NCBI RefSeq assembly: GCF_030462475.1 | Contig: NZ_JASMRZ010000015.1 | Location: forward strand, 71,897-106,251 | Length of the DNA stretch: 34,355 nt | Direction of reading: 5' to 3' | Source of the DNA: Variovorax sp. CAN15 | GTDB lineage: Bacteria; Pseudomonadota; Gammaproteobacteria; Burkholderiales; Burkholderiaceae_C | Shown: piece by piece, positions 34,172 through 34,355 of the stretch | Numbering within the stretch: position 1 is the first letter of the stretch | Layout of the letters: the number at the start of each line of letters is the position of its first letter | Translations under genes and position numbers: made by a program | Notes under the pieces: generated by a model | Seen by the model: the letters and a program-made list of their open reading frames with translations, nothing else | The model's database searches: none | What the model was told of the DNA's origin: nothing

Positions 34172-34355
34172 TCAGGCGCCGTTGATCTCGTCGATGGTTT
34201 CCCCATCGGCATAGAACTGTGCGATGGCTTGATCAAGCCGCTTGAGTAGCGCTTTGAGCGTTTCACCTTCCCGACGAACGAGCATGGCCACGCAGTTGTG
34301 GCCGTCGGCAGCAGTGGCTGCACATTCGATCGGGTGGATCGCGCCGAGGGTGATG
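34172..34355 (-). CDS. hypothetical protein, C-terminal part at window edge
   Basis: A minus-strand frame enters from the right edge and ends with TGA at 34174-34172, giving the last 60 residues. They read ITLGAIHPIECAATAADGHN, then CVAMLVRREGETLKALLKRL and a final acidic helix QAIAQFYADGETIDEINGA. The composition is that of a real soluble protein. I do not recognise the family; short proteins of this style are frequent on integrative elements and plasmids. It is on the same strand as, and upstream of, the large PLD-like gene, so the two could form a unit. Confidence 0.65.
   Translation of the reverse strand, partial: ITLGAIHPIECAATAADGHNCVAMLVRREGETLKALLKRLDQAIAQFYADGETIDEINGA

Noticed and set aside
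34051..34323. 90-residue minus-strand frame near the right edge
   Set aside because: Another minus-strand frame ending at 34172 has far better protein composition; this one is its shadow.
1..34355. CRISPR arrays and rRNA genes
   Set aside because: No regularly spaced repeats and no rRNA-like sequence were found in the window.

Overview
The window looks like chromosomal DNA of a high-GC betaproteobacterium of the Burkholderiales, most likely the Comamonadaceae (Variovorax/Acidovorax type). The basis is the gene families, the codon use and the neighbourhood of YheT hydrolase, conserved hypothetical and cytochrome c5. No database search was possible, so the taxon is an inference.

Left part (1-9.6 kb): ordinary chromosome. 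It holds the tail of an NTF2-like protein, a YheT-type hydrolase, a conserved hypothetical protein and a membrane-anchored cytochrome c. A complete tripartite efflux operon follows on the minus strand (adaptor, RND pump of the AcrB/MexB type, outer-membrane factor), with its TetR repressor divergent across an acrR-like palindrome. A tRNA-Arg(CCG) with a strong terminator closes this part.

Accessory part (9.6 kb to the right edge): everything downstream of the tRNA looks assembled from transferred pieces. Just after the tRNA there are GGGGTAT repeats but no intact integrase. Then come an IS91-family element carrying a transposase and a tyrosine recombinase, and a SEC-C protein with a Mrr-like PD-(D/E)XK signature (possible defence gene). 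These are followed by an exported NTF2-like protein, a DUF1993 protein, and a TetR/FAD-disulfide oxidoreductase divergent pair with two copies of one operator. A membrane methyltransferase, a 98-bp MITE-like inverted repeat and an intact IS5-family element with CTAG target duplication come next.

A second RND system (21.2-29.7 kb) is arranged as OMF plus a small coiled-coil gene on the minus strand, and tetR, adaptor, pump, SDR and LysR on the plus strand. Two near-identical 25-bp operator-like sites flank tetR, one before the outer-membrane gene and one before the adaptor, so one repressor probably controls both arms. A small exported protein with an internal duplication follows.

The right end holds a 1102-residue protein on the minus strand with a phospholipase-D-like signature and lower GC, probably a defence protein, and the C-terminus of another minus-strand gene cut by the window edge. 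The strongest candidates for something undescribed are the SEC-C/PD-(D/E)XK protein and the 1102-residue PLD-like protein.
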